Shown: one piece after another, positions 1 to 8,165 of the stretch
Layout: each line of letters starts with the position of its first letter
Position numbering within the stretch: position 1 is the stretch's first letter
Assembly (NCBI GenBank): GCA_963552605.1
Contig: CAUVKI010000017.1
Span: forward strand, 1 to 36,116
Origin: CAUVKI01 sp963552605
GTDB lineage: Bacteria; Bacillota; Clostridia; Tissierellales; Peptoniphilaceae
DNA length: 36,116 bases
Direction: 5' to 3'
Position numbers and translations under genes: made by a program
Notes under the pieces: model-generated
Seen by the model: the letters and a program-made list of their open reading frames with translations, nothing else
Told to the model about the DNA's origin: nothing
The model's database searches: none

Positions 1-2
1 AA

Positions 3-380
3 AAGAGAATTGATGATAACACCAAACTTATAGACCAAGCAGAAAAATATTTGAATCATAAAGACACCTACAAAGCCTATACCAAGTTAAAGAAAAACAA
101 ACAAGATATTTTTTATAACGAGCATACGGCAGAGATTATTTTATTTGAAAGTGCAAAGAAATATCTGAAAGAGAATTTAGGAGAAAGCAAGACCATAAAT
201 ATATCTAAATGGAAATCAGAAATAGGCACTTTGAGGAATGAAAAAGATAGTCTATATTCTCAAATAATAGACATACGAAAAGAAGTGGCACAGGCTGAAA
301 AAGTTAAGACCTGTATAGAGCAGTTACAGGAACAAGAAAAGCGACTATCACAGGTTAAGAGGAACGAGTTAGACCTATAA
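3..380 (+). CDS. Relaxase (Tn1549-type mobilization nuclease), C-terminal part; cut by window start
   Basis: The reading frame is open from base 3 to the TAA at 378-380, and the TTG at 51 is internal, so this is the tail of a longer protein that begins outside the window. About 125 residues are visible. They are lysine/glutamate-rich and helical, ending in a coiled-coil-like stretch (EQLQEQEKRLSQVKR). The run FYNEHTAEIILFESAKKYLK closely resembles what I remember of the C-termini of relaxases in Tn1549/CTn-like conjugative elements. In that family the N-terminal domain nicks the transfer origin; it is not visible here, so activity cannot be judged. The genes downstream (coupling-protein remnant, large serine recombinase) fit the same element type. 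Confidence 0.7.
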   Translation, partial: KRIDDNTKLIDQAEKYLNHKDTYKAYTKLKKNKQDIFYNEHTAEIILFESAKKYLKENLGESKTINISKWKSEIGTLRNEKDSLYSQIIDIRKEVAQAEKVKTCIEQLQEQEKRLSQVKRNELDL

Positions 381-395
381 AATTTGGCTTAAATG

Positions 396-404
396 TGGTA
401 TAAT
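396..404 (+). promoter_or_regulatory. Extended -10 promoter for the lipoprotein gene
   Basis: A TGnTATAAT extended -10 element lies just after the relaxase stop codon and about 45 bases before the lipoprotein start. No good -35 is visible, as is usual for extended -10 promoters. Confidence 0.5.
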
Positions 405-452
405 ATTATGGATATAGAGTGAAACAAATTAGAATTTATTGAGGAGATGACT

Positions 453-881
453 ATGAAAAAGATTTTTGTAATGGCCATTTGCATTGTATTGATGTTTGCA
501 CTTGTAGGTTGTGAAAATGGTAAAACTGCAAATGTGGTTATTGATTATGGCACTTCTTCTATCTACACAAAAGCGGATATGAACGCTGCGATAGAGGTTA
601 TAAAAAAGCAATTTAATTCGATGGATGGTTGCGAATTGCATAGCCTTTCCTATTCGTCCGATGATGATTGTAATAATTCTGAATGCATCAAATGGATGAA
701 CGATTTGGAAGAAGCAAATGACAACAAAGAAGTTTTTACGCAATGTATTATGTTTAACAGCAGTTTCCGTTCTCCTAAAAATGGTGGCGGAGCTTGGGAA
801 GCCAATGAAGAATATACTTGGTCGTGGTGGTTGGCTCGCAGTGAAGGCGGAGCTTGGAAATTAATGACCTGGGGATATTGA
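453..881 (+). CDS. Small lipoprotein of unknown function
   Basis: Encodes 142 residues. The N-terminus is a lipoprotein signal peptide: MKK, a hydrophobic core, then the lipobox LVGC with the lipidated Cys at about residue 20, so the mature protein should be anchored outside the cell membrane. I prefer the ATG at 453 because GAGGAG (441-446) is six bases upstream; the earlier ATG at 447 directly abuts that site. The mature part has a Cys/Asp/Asn-rich centre and a Trp-rich C-terminus (TWSWW, GGAWKLMTWGY). I do not recognise the family. It sits between the relaxase and a TnpW-like gene, with its own promoter and terminator, so it looks like an accessory gene of the element. Surface exclusion or cargo are guesses only. 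Confidence 0.75.
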   Translation: MKKIFVMAICIVLMFALVGCENGKTANVVIDYGTSSIYTKADMNAAIEVIKKQFNSMDGCELHSLSYSSDDDCNNSECIKWMNDLEEANDNKEVFTQCIMFNSSFRSPKNGGGAWEANEEYTWSWWLARSEGGAWKLMTWGY

Positions 882-935
882 TGCCACTTGAACAGCTGAA
901 TCCCAGTTTGCTTAATTGAATATAAGAATTTGAGG

Positions 936-967
936 AACAGTAAATCAAAAAAAGTTTACTGTTTTTT
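936..967 (+). terminator. Intrinsic terminator after the lipoprotein gene
   Basis: Nine-base perfect arms AACAGTAAA (936-944) and TTTACTGTT (955-963) enclose a short A-rich loop and run into a T tract. Confidence 0.75.
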
Positions 968-995
968 CTTTGTCTAAAAGCGGAAAGGAGGACTT

Positions 996-1157
996 ATGGA
1001 AGAAAAAAGAGATATAAAAGCACCACCACATAAACAGTTGATAATGGATATTGGAAAGACAAAATATACTGTAAACCTACATTTCAAGCAAGGTACAGGG
1101 GAAACATATAAGGATAAAATACTAAAGTTAATCAAGAGAGAAACAGAGAAGATATAA
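996..1157 (+). CDS. TnpW-like small transposon-encoded protein
   Basis: Encodes 53 residues. The start is fixed by AAAGGAGG at 984-991, four bases before the ATG. The core pattern (IGKTKYTVNLHF, then GETYKDKILKLI) matches the TnpW family of small proteins that usually sit just upstream of the large serine recombinase in Tn1549-like and clostridial elements. The role of TnpW is not established as far as I know; its position suggests an accessory to recombination or its control. A second TnpW-like gene is at 12140-12325 with the same layout (IGKTSYEVIVHF, ETMQDKLKRI), so the island carries two related copies about 11 kb apart. Confidence 0.7.
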   Translation: MEEKRDIKAPPHKQLIMDIGKTKYTVNLHFKQGTGETYKDKILKLIKRETEKI

Positions 1158-1171
1158 ATTTATCAAAGAAA

Positions 1172-1693
1172 TTTTGTTTATGTCCTTGACAAATATTCCC
1201 AAAAGGAACGATAGTCCTTGAGTGCGGTAAGATGCTTGAAGATAATGGCTATGAGATAAAAATCTTAAATACCATTAACTTCAAAAAGAGTATGAAATAC
1301 AATCCATTTGCCTATATCCGTTCTGAGAAAGATATTTTAAAACTGGTTCAGACAATCATTGCAAATACAAAAGGTGAAGGAGAAAAAGCAGGTGAAGATT
1401 TTTGGGTGAAAGCCGAAAAACTCTACTATACAGCCCTTATCGGATATATCTTCTACGAAGCACCAAGAGAGGAAAAGAACTTTGCAACACTCCTTGATAT
1501 GATTGATGCTTCAGAAGTCAGAGAAGATGACGAAACATACATGAATCCGATAGACAGACTCTTTGAAGCATTGGAAAAGAAAGAGCCTACGCACTTTGCA
1601 GTCAAGCAATATAAAAAGTACAAACTGGCTGCTGGAGTTATAGAATTAAGAAGAATACTTCATCATTATTTTAGTGAAAGATGTTTTGCTTAA
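1172..1693 (+). pseudogene. VirD4/TraG-type coupling protein, internal remnant
   Basis: The longest open stretch is 1232-1693, but homology to conjugative coupling ATPases starts upstream of any start codon: PKGTIVLECGKML is readable in frame at 1199-1234 and FVYVLD in another frame at about 1172-1189, so the 5' part is frameshifted. Then come the NTINFKKSMKYNPF and GEDFWVKAEKLYYTALIGYI blocks typical of Tn1549-type VirD4, and the alignment breaks at KLAAG, where the family continues toward the rest of the ATPase. What follows (VIELRRILHHYF to a stop) does not resemble that protein. Both ends, including the Walker motifs, are gone. The intact protein would feed relaxase-DNA to the type IV secretion channel; this remnant cannot. 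Confidence 0.8.
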
Positions 1694-1732
1694 TTCTTTT
1701 TTATTGAAGAATTTGAGCGAAAGGAGGTAATC

Positions 1733-3249
1733 ATGAGAAGTTATGAGAAAATAACCGCCTTGTATGAGAGGTTAAGCCGAGATGATGAACTTCAAGGAGA
1801 AAGTAATTCTATCATGAATCAAAAGAAAATCTTGGAAGAATACGCAAAGAAAAATCATTTGGAGAACATCGTTCATTTTACCGATGACGGAATCAGCGGA
1901 ACAAAGACAAGGACGATAAAAATCAGTGGATTATAGACGAAAAAGCGGCAGAGGTTGTCCGAAGAATATTCCATCTGACAATGGACGGAAAAGGACCCTA
2001 TGCCATTGCAAGGATATTAGAAGCCGACAAGATAGATATACCCGCCTATCATCAGCAGAAATTGGGATATGGACTACATCAAAGCAAAGTGTTTGAATAT
2101 CCGTATCGTTGGTGCAGTTCCACGATTGCAAGTATCTTAAAAAAACAAGAGTATTTAGGGCATACAGTCAACTTCAAAACCAGAAAGCATTTCAAAGATA
2201 AGAAAAGTAAATATGTATCCGAAGATAACTGGCTCATCTTTGAAAACACCCACGAGCCGATTATCGACCAAGAAACCTTTGATAATGTGCAGAGAATACG
2301 AGGAAATGTGAAACGCTATCCTGACGGTTGGGGCGAATATCACCCCCTTACAGGACTGATGTATTGTGCCGATTGTGGCAGTAAAATGTATGTTCACAGA
2401 ACGAGCAACTACAAGAATATCCCCTATTATACTTGCAGTGCCTACACAAAAGTACCTTGTGGAACACTTTGTCTATCTGCTCACAGGATAAAAGCAGAAG
2501 TAGTCTTAAAGCTCATTCAAAGCACCCTACAAGACATTAAGAAAAGCCTTGATGAAGATAACGAAGCCTTTCTCCATTCCATTCAAAACGAAATGGAAGA
2601 AAGCGAAAAAATGGAAATGGAAAAGAAAAAGACAAGGCTCACAGATAGTAAAAACAGACTTCAGGAACTGGAACGCTTAATGTGTCGGATATACGAAGAT
2701 ATGATATTGGAGAAAATACCGAATACCCGATATGAAATCTTAAACAATCAGTATGAAACCGAGCAAAGGGAACTTAGCAAAGAAATCGATGGGTTGGAAA
2801 AAGCCATCAAGCGATACGAAAAAGAAACCGACAGAGCCAAAAAGTTTATCCGGTTGATTGAACGCTATGATAACTTTGACGAACTGACACCGACCATCAT
2901 CAACGAGTTTGTAGAAAAAATCTTAATACACGAACGAGATCGAAAAGGCAGTCAAACCGCCAATCAGAAAGTCGAAATCTACTTCAACTTTATCGGCAAC
3001 TATGAACCGCCGAAAGAAGAATTATCCGAAGAAGAAATGCAGAAATTAAGGGAGGATGAGGAAGAAAAAGAACGAGCAAGAAAAGACAGGCTTCATCAAA
3101 ACTACCTCAAGCGTAAAGCAAACGGCAAGCAAAAAGAATATGAGGAAAGATATAAGGCAAGGAGAGAGGAGAAAAAACAGGAGAAGCTAAAGAGTTTGAA
3201 AAGAGCAGGGATACCGGTAAAGGATTTTCAACAAGAGATTGTAGATTGA
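1733..3249 (+). pseudogene. Large serine recombinase (TnpX/Tn1549 type) with internal deletion and frameshift
   Basis: The gene keeps its ribosome site (AAAGGAGG before the ATG at 1733) and the N-terminal catalytic block YERLSRDDE with the nucleophilic Ser. After DDGISGT (near 1900) the sequence jumps to a second frame reading DDKNQWIIDEKAAEVVRRIF. The missing segment of roughly 100 or more residues normally holds the conserved Arg residues of the resolvase domain and the linker helix. The rest, in the second frame to the TGA at 3249, is complete: recombinase domain, zinc ribbon (CADCG with a later C-x6-C pair), long coiled coil, and the DUF4368-like end (VEKILIHERDRKG, VEIYFNFIG). Full-length members excise and integrate the element; this one should be inactive unless complemented in trans. 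Confidence 0.88.
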
Positions 3250-3250
3250 C

Positions 3251-3301
3251 TTTACGATTGGATTATGTTAATATATAATTATTGAACGAGTGTCGGTCAA
3301 T
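3251..3301 (+). promoter_or_regulatory. tetR promoter with overlapping imperfect palindrome (candidate TetR operator)
   Basis: A -35-like TTTACG (3251-3256) and TATAAT (3274-3279) are 17 bases apart. Immediately downstream, at 3281-3301, lies an imperfect palindrome: arms ATTGA/TCAAT with inner CGA/TCG. The left half ATTGAACGA recurs exactly at 4013-4021. A repressor bound here would cover the transcription start, implying autoregulation. Confidence 0.6.
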
Positions 3302-3320
3302 TAAGATGGGTGGTGATAAT

Positions 3321-3926
3321 TTGGCAAGCAGAATATCAAAAGCTCCAGAGGAAAGAAAACAAGAACTAATAGACATAGCAACTAAACTTTTTGAATTAAA
3401 AGGCTATGAAAAAGTTTCGGTGAGAGACATTCTTTCAGAGGTTAATGGTGCTCCAGGGATGTTTTATTACTACTTTAAGTCTAAAGAAGATATTTTTTTA
3501 GCTTGTATGGAATGTTATTTTTCAGAGAGACTTAAAGTTAAAGTAGATATATTAAAAAATAAGGAAATAGAGTATGAAGTAAGAATAAAAACTTTGAGAG
3601 AGATTATTGTAAACGACATCAGCCAATTTACGAAAAGATTCGATTTTTCAGCAGATGATTCGATAACGGATAATTCATATAGGCTTTGGGAATTAACTCA
3701 TTATATCGGACGATTTGTAGAAGCTTATGCTGATTTCATTATTGAAGGCGTTGAAATGAAAAAAATAAAAAATCACATTGGTGTTACGACAGAAAATGCG
3801 AGGAATATAGCTGCATTCATTCTTTATGGGGCAGTCGGAACAATCTACAGTGATTCAATAAACGGAATAAAAGAGGTGAATTGTCCTGATGGTGCATTTG
3901 ATATTATCAGCAAGATTTTCACTTGA
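3321..3926 (+). CDS. TetR/AcrR-family transcriptional regulator
   Basis: Encodes 201 residues from a TTG start, chosen because a GGTGGTG ribosome site lies seven bases upstream and the protein then begins (M)ASRISKAPEERK, a common TetR start; the earlier TTG at 3282 lies inside the palindrome. Residues about 12-58 form the TetR helix-turn-helix (ATKLFELKGYEKVSVRDI, then APGMFYYYFKSKEDIF). The C-terminal half is helical and would bind an unknown ligand. The gene leads an intact block of five transporter genes on the same strand, and matching inverted repeats lie before tetR and before the first ABC gene. I infer that it represses itself and the transporters. Confidence 0.9.
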   Translation: MASRISKAPEERKQELIDIATKLFELKGYEKVSVRDILSEVNGAPGMFYYYFKSKEDIFLACMECYFSERLKVKVDILKNKEIEYEVRIKTLREIIVNDISQFTKRFDFSADDSITDNSYRLWELTHYIGRFVEAYADFIIEGVEMKKIKNHIGVTTENARNIAAFILYGAVGTIYSDSINGIKEVNCPDGAFDIISKIFT

Positions 3927-3965
3927 AATAGTAAAATTTAAAAATAAATATAATTGTCTATTGAA

Positions 3966-4006
3966 ACAAGGAAAACATGTAAAATGGTTTTCCTTGTGTT
4001 TATTTT
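3966..4006 (+). terminator. Hairpin between tetR and the transporter genes
   Basis: Perfect 11-base arms (3966-3976 and 3987-3997) with a 10-base loop, followed by GTTTATTTT. The U tract is imperfect, so it may terminate the tetR transcript only partly and allow some read-through. Confidence 0.65.
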
Positions 4007-4012
4007 AGGGAC

Positions 4013-4032
4013 ATTGAACGAACTCGTTCGGT
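4013..4032 (+). promoter_or_regulatory. Inverted repeat before the first ABC gene (candidate TetR operator)
   Basis: GAACGA (4016-4021) and TCGTTC (4024-4029) form perfect six-base arms around AC. The preceding ATT makes the left half identical to that of the tetR palindrome at 3281-3289. The repeat ends about 20 bases before the ABC start codon and just ahead of its ribosome site. Confidence 0.6.
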
Positions 4033-4052
4033 ATGAAAAGGAGGTTATCTTT

Positions 4053-5825
4053 ATGAAAGGAAAAAAGAAGTCTATAGGAGACATTGTTTCTTATAGTGAT
4101 ACTAAAAAAGGATTTCTAATAATAGGAATTTTGTTTGTTAGTATCGGTATGATTTTCAGTATTGTCCCTATTGTAGCTATATACAATGTTATCAAGATAT
4201 TGCTTTCTACAAATATTTTAAGTAAAAGCATAATTACCTACTCTTTGTATGGAATAGTAGCGGTAATTATTGCATATATTTTTATATACATTGGAAGCGT
4301 TTTGTGTCATAAGTTTTCGTATATGTTAATTGCCAATTTAAAGAAAAAAATAGCTTCACATATTGGTTCATTACCACTTGGCTATTTTACAGGAAATAGT
4401 AAGGCTAAGATACGACAGGTTTTGGGGACAGATATGAATCAAATTGAGGGATATTTTTCTCATCAATTGCCAAACCTTATTTCCACACTTGTTCTTATTT
4501 TAGTGATGTTAATTTATATGTTCAAAATGAATATTACATTAGCTTTTGTAACACTGGGTGCTGTCGCTGTCGGATTAGCAATTCAAATTGTAATTATGAT
4601 TAAAATTGTAAAATCAGGAGGACTGACTGAAAATTTTAAGATTCTTGATAGTATCAATTCTGCTACAAGTGAATATGTCAAAGGAATGCCGGAAGTAAAA
4701 ATTTTTGGCAACGCAAACACATCTTTTAAGAATTTTGAAAAAGCAGCAAATAAGTATAGAAATTTTACAAGTTCAATGACAGCTAAAATCAGACCGGGAT
4801 TCGTATCCTTTAGAGTTTTTATTCTTTCTGTAGCCACTTTTATAGTACCAGTAGGGATTTATCTGATTTCAAAAAATCATAATCATATAGAGTTCGTAAC
4901 TACTTTTCTTTTCTTTTTAATTGCAGCACCTGCTATTAGTGTTCCGTGCTTAAAACTTAGAGACTTTGCTGAAGGAATGAATTTGCTGGAGGAAGTTGTT
5001 CAAAGGATTTTGGAAATTATTGGAGAAAAAGAAATAGCGGATGGAGATTTTTCAGGAAACTTGAAACATTATGATATTGAATTTGAAAATGTGGACTTTT
5101 CCTACGACAAGGATCAGGTATTAAAGAGCGTAAGCTTTAAATCTAAGCAAGGAGAAGTTACAGCTTTAGTTGGAACTTCGGGAGCAGGAAAGTCAACTAT
5201 CGGGATACTAATTCCAAGATTCTATGAACCAACAAATGGAACCATTAAAATCGGTGGAATAGATATTAAAGAAATGACATTTAATTATTTGATGGAAAAT
5301 ATTTCTTTTGTCTTTCAGGACAATGATCTGATTTCAGATACGATTTTTAATAACATCGCTATGGCAAAAAAAGATTGTAAAAAGGAAGATGTAATTGAAG
5401 CTGCTAAAAAAGCAAGATGCCATGATTTTATTATGAACCTTGAAAAAGGATATGAAACAATTTTAGGAAAAGGAGTTTATTTATCTGGCGGAGAAAAACA
5501 AAGAATAGCAGTAGCAAGAGCTATTCTAAAGGATGCACCTGTTTTAATCTTAGATGAAGCTACAAGCTACGCAGATGCTGAAAATGAATATCTCATGCAA
5601 GCGGCATTGTCAGAGTTAGTAAAAAATAAAACGGTCATTATGATTGCTCACAGACTTGGAACGATCAGAAATGCACATCAAATTTTAGTTGTGTCAGACG
5701 GAAATATTGTTGAAAAAGGCACTCATAAAACTTTAACGGAAGCAGATGGAGTTTATAATAGAATGTTTGAAATTTTTGACAAAGCAAATGTTTGGAAAAT
5801 AAATAATGAAAGGGGGATGGCGTAG
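4053..5825 (+). CDS. ABC transporter, fused membrane and ATPase domains (first half of a heterodimer)
   Basis: Encodes 590 residues; the ATG at 4053 follows AAAAGGAGG closely, so in-frame codons upstream are not used. An exporter-fold membrane domain (about residues 20-310, six hydrophobic segments) precedes an ATPase with Walker A GTSGAGKST (374-382), signature LSGGEKQR (from 477), Walker B VLILDEA with catalytic Glu, and H-loop His533. The stop codon overlaps the start of the next ABC gene by one base, so the two very likely form a heterodimer. Pairs of this fold include drug exporters and siderophore importers such as YbtPQ and IrtAB. The adjacent ECF genes make an importer of a metal chelate or similar small molecule plausible; the sequence alone does not fix direction or substrate. 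Confidence 0.88.
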   Translation: MKGKKKSIGDIVSYSDTKKGFLIIGILFVSIGMIFSIVPIVAIYNVIKILLSTNILSKSIITYSLYGIVAVIIAYIFIYIGSVLCHKFSYMLIANLKKKIASHIGSLPLGYFTGNSKAKIRQVLGTDMNQIEGYFSHQLPNLISTLVLILVMLIYMFKMNITLAFVTLGAVAVGLAIQIVIMIKIVKSGGLTENFKILDSINSATSEYVKGMPEVKIFGNANTSFKNFEKAANKYRNFTSSMTAKIRPGFVSFRVFILSVATFIVPVGIYLISKNHNHIEFVTTFLFFLIAAPAISVPCLKLRDFAEGMNLLEEVVQRILEIIGEKEIADGDFSGNLKHYDIEFENVDFSYDKDQVLKSVSFKSKQGEVTALVGTSGAGKSTIGILIPRFYEPTNGTIKIGGIDIKEMTFNYLMENISFVFQDNDLISDTIFNNIAMAKKDCKKEDVIEAAKKARCHDFIMNLEKGYETILGKGVYLSGGEKQRIAVARAILKDAPVLILDEATSYADAENEYLMQAALSELVKNKTVIMIAHRLGTIRNAHQILVVSDGNIVEKGTHKTLTEADGVYNRMFEIFDKANVWKINNERGMA

Positions 5826-7558
5826 TGATAAAAAATATCACTTTAGGTAATTCTAAAAGTATATTAAGGTCTATTATTCTAAATACCTTAGCTTCAATTT
5901 CAAATTTAATACCATTTATTGCGTTGGCGAAGATTGTGGAAAAAGTCTATACAGGAAGTAAAGCTGGAAATATAGACATAGGAGTGTTGTGGAAATATTT
6001 TGGAGTAATGACGTTGTTTTTCCTTGTTACATTATTCTTTGAAAATCTGGCAACCAAGTATACCTATGAAATTGGCTATCAAAGAAGTGCGGAAGGACGA
6101 ATTGGACTTGCAGGACATATCAGAAAGTTACCAATAGGCTTTATCTCCGGTAAAAGTTCATCTGAAATTTTAGACACACTAATGAATGATTTTGCTAAGG
6201 TTGAAATTGCTACAACGCATCACCTTCCACAATTTTTCAGTTCGATTTTTGTGGCACTATTATGTGGAATATTCTTTTTGATTATTGATATAAAAATGGG
6301 AATAGCAACTTTAATAGGATTTCCTGTTGCGATGCTGTTTTTAAGGTTAATGAATCGTTTTCAAAAAAATATGTATTCCAAAACTGATGAAGCCAAGATA
6401 AAAGAACAAGAAGATTTGGAAGAATATCTGAATAACATAAAAACTTTGAAAGCCTGCAACTTTGTTACAGCCACATTAGAAAAAGTAGATGACGATATTG
6501 AACAGGTAAAAACAGAAGATATAAAAAATGAGAGAGGTATAGGCTCTTTAACAACAATAGCCAGTATGGTTTTAAGAATAGGACTTCCTTTGATGAGTTT
6601 GGTTGGGACGTATTTGTTATTAAATGGCAGCCTTGATATTAAAACTTTTCTGATGTTTTTATTTGTTGGTACAAGAATACTTGATCCTTTAGATCTTGCA
6701 CTTACAAATTATTCAGCTTTACAAATGGCTTCTGTTTCAGGGGAAAGAATACTTAAGCTATTAGAAATGAAACCTATGACAGGGAAAGACATGTTGAATG
6801 GCAAAAATGATATAGAACTTACAAATGTTTCGTTTGCTTATGATGAAAAAAATGTAATTGAGGATATGTCTTTAAAAATAAAAGAAAACGAATTAACAGC
6901 GTTCGTCGGTCCTTCTGGTTCGGGGAAATCTACACTGCTTAAACTTTTACCACGATTTTATGATTTGGCAGGAGGCAATATAAAGATTGGAAATGTTGAT
7001 ATTTCAAAAGTTTCACCGGAAGAAATAATTAGCAAGTTCTCGATTGTATTTCAAGATGTATATCTTTTTAGGGATACCATTTTTAACAACATTAAATTTG
7101 GTAAAGAAACTGCAAGCAAAGAGGAAGTTATAAAAGCTGCAAAAATGGCAGGAGCGTATGACTTTATTGTTAAGAAGGAAAATGGCTTTGAAACTATGGT
7201 AGGAGAAGGAGGTTCAACTTTATCAGGAGGAGAAAAGCAGAGAATTTCTATAGCAAGAGCTATTTTAAAGGATGCACCAATCATATTACTGGACGAGGCT
7301 ACCGCATCGCTTGATCCTGAGAATGAAGTATATGTTCAAAATGCCATTTCAAACCTAATAAAAAACAAGACCGTTATAGTTGTTGCCCAAAAGTTAAAAA
7401 ATGTTGTGAGTGCAGACAAAATATTTGTTTTAAGTAACGGTAAAATTGCAGAGCAAGGCAAGCACGAAGAATTATTGTCAAAGGGTGAAATGTATAAAAC
7501 CCTTTGGGACTATCAAGAAAAATCAAAAAAATGGCAAATTGCCGATGAATTTAATTAA
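5825..7558 (+). CDS. ABC transporter, fused membrane and ATPase domains (second half of a heterodimer)
   Basis: Encodes 577 residues from a GTG whose G is the last base of the preceding TAG; AAAGGGGG lies just upstream. Transmembrane segments fill the first 300 residues. The ATPase has Walker A GPSGSGKST (362-370), signature LSGGEKQR (from 466), Walker B IILLDEA and D-loop SLD. The H-loop position reads VVAQK, with Gln522 where the family has His (AHR in the partner). This predicts asymmetric ATP sites, because the H-loop His contacts the gamma phosphate. The partner keeps a canonical His and Glu. The gene is translationally coupled to its partner and followed within 16 bases by the ECF membrane gene. 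Confidence 0.88.
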   Translation: MIKNITLGNSKSILRSIILNTLASISNLIPFIALAKIVEKVYTGSKAGNIDIGVLWKYFGVMTLFFLVTLFFENLATKYTYEIGYQRSAEGRIGLAGHIRKLPIGFISGKSSSEILDTLMNDFAKVEIATTHHLPQFFSSIFVALLCGIFFLIIDIKMGIATLIGFPVAMLFLRLMNRFQKNMYSKTDEAKIKEQEDLEEYLNNIKTLKACNFVTATLEKVDDDIEQVKTEDIKNERGIGSLTTIASMVLRIGLPLMSLVGTYLLLNGSLDIKTFLMFLFVGTRILDPLDLALTNYSALQMASVSGERILKLLEMKPMTGKDMLNGKNDIELTNVSFAYDEKNVIEDMSLKIKENELTAFVGPSGSGKSTLLKLLPRFYDLAGGNIKIGNVDISKVSPEEIISKFSIVFQDVYLFRDTIFNNIKFGKETASKEEVIKAAKMAGAYDFIVKKENGFETMVGEGGSTLSGGEKQRISIARAILKDAPIILLDEATASLDPENEVYVQNAISNLIKNKTVIVVAQKLKNVVSADKIFVLSNGKIAEQGKHEELLSKGEMYKTLWDYQEKSKKWQIADEFN

Positions 7559-7574
7559 ATTATTGGAGGAAATT

Positions 7575-8165
7575 ATGAAAACAAAGAAAAAATCATCAAA
7601 AAATGCAATCACAGCAGGAGTTCTTATTACTCTCTATATGGTAACTTATATAGTAATAGGTGCTATTTCAATGCCTATACCGGTATTATTTTTGTTAATG
7701 CCTATGTTGGTAGCTTTATTTGCAGCACCGACTTATCATATGTTACTTGCAAAAACAAAATCAAGTACAGCTATTTTTATAGCGGCAGTGCTACCAAGTA
7801 TTCTGCTTGTAGCAACAGGACATATTCCTATTGCTCCGGCAGTAGCAATTCCGGCAGGAATAATAGCTTTATTGATTGCTAAAAGAGGTAACTATGAAGA
7901 TTTTAAGAAAAATGCTATCAGCCATTTATTCTTTTCGCTTAATCTTTTCGGTGGTTTTATACCAATTTGGGTTATGAGAGAGGCATTTTTTAAGAGTGTA
8001 ATGCATGGAGGATTAGACCAAAGTTTTTGTGATACAGTGAGAGCTTTAACACCGCTTTGGATGTTGCCTGTTATGATTATTGGAACATTCATATTTTCTT
8101 TAGTTGGTTCTTATTTAACAAAGAAAGTGCTAAATAAAAAATTAGAGTCAGCAGGAGTTTTGTAA
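7575..8165 (+). CDS. MptD-type ECF transporter substrate-binding membrane protein (S component)
   Basis: Encodes 196 residues; the start is set by TTGGAGG just upstream of the ATG at 7575. After a basic N-terminus (MKTKKKSSKN) there are five or six hydrophobic helices with small-residue patterns, as in ECF S components, and a C-terminal basic helix. It fits the family annotated as MptD-like or trep_strep putative ECF S components, whose ligands are mostly unknown. The TAA overlaps the ATG of the T component by one base (TAATG), and the ATPase follows, so this block encodes one complete ECF importer with its own S component. Confidence 0.8.
   Translation: MKTKKKSSKNAITAGVLITLYMVTYIVIGAISMPIPVLFLLMPMLVALFAAPTYHMLLAKTKSSTAIFIAAVLPSILLVATGHIPIAPAVAIPAGIIALLIAKRGNYEDFKKNAISHLFFSLNLFGGFIPIWVMREAFFKSVMHGGLDQSFCDTVRALTPLWMLPVMIIGTFIFSLVGSYLTKKVLNKKLESAGVL

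Noticed and set aside
447..452. Upstream ATG for the lipoprotein
   Set aside because: It abuts the GAGGAG site with no spacing; the ATG at 453 is six bases away and begins a normal MKK signal peptide.
3282..3320. Longer N-terminus of the TetR regulator
   Set aside because: The extra codons lie within the palindrome next to the -10 and have no ribosome site; TTG 3321 has a ribosome site and a family-like start.
3954..4052. Longer N-terminus of the first ABC protein
   Set aside because: These codons span a perfect hairpin and the operator-like repeat; the true ribosome site precedes 4053.
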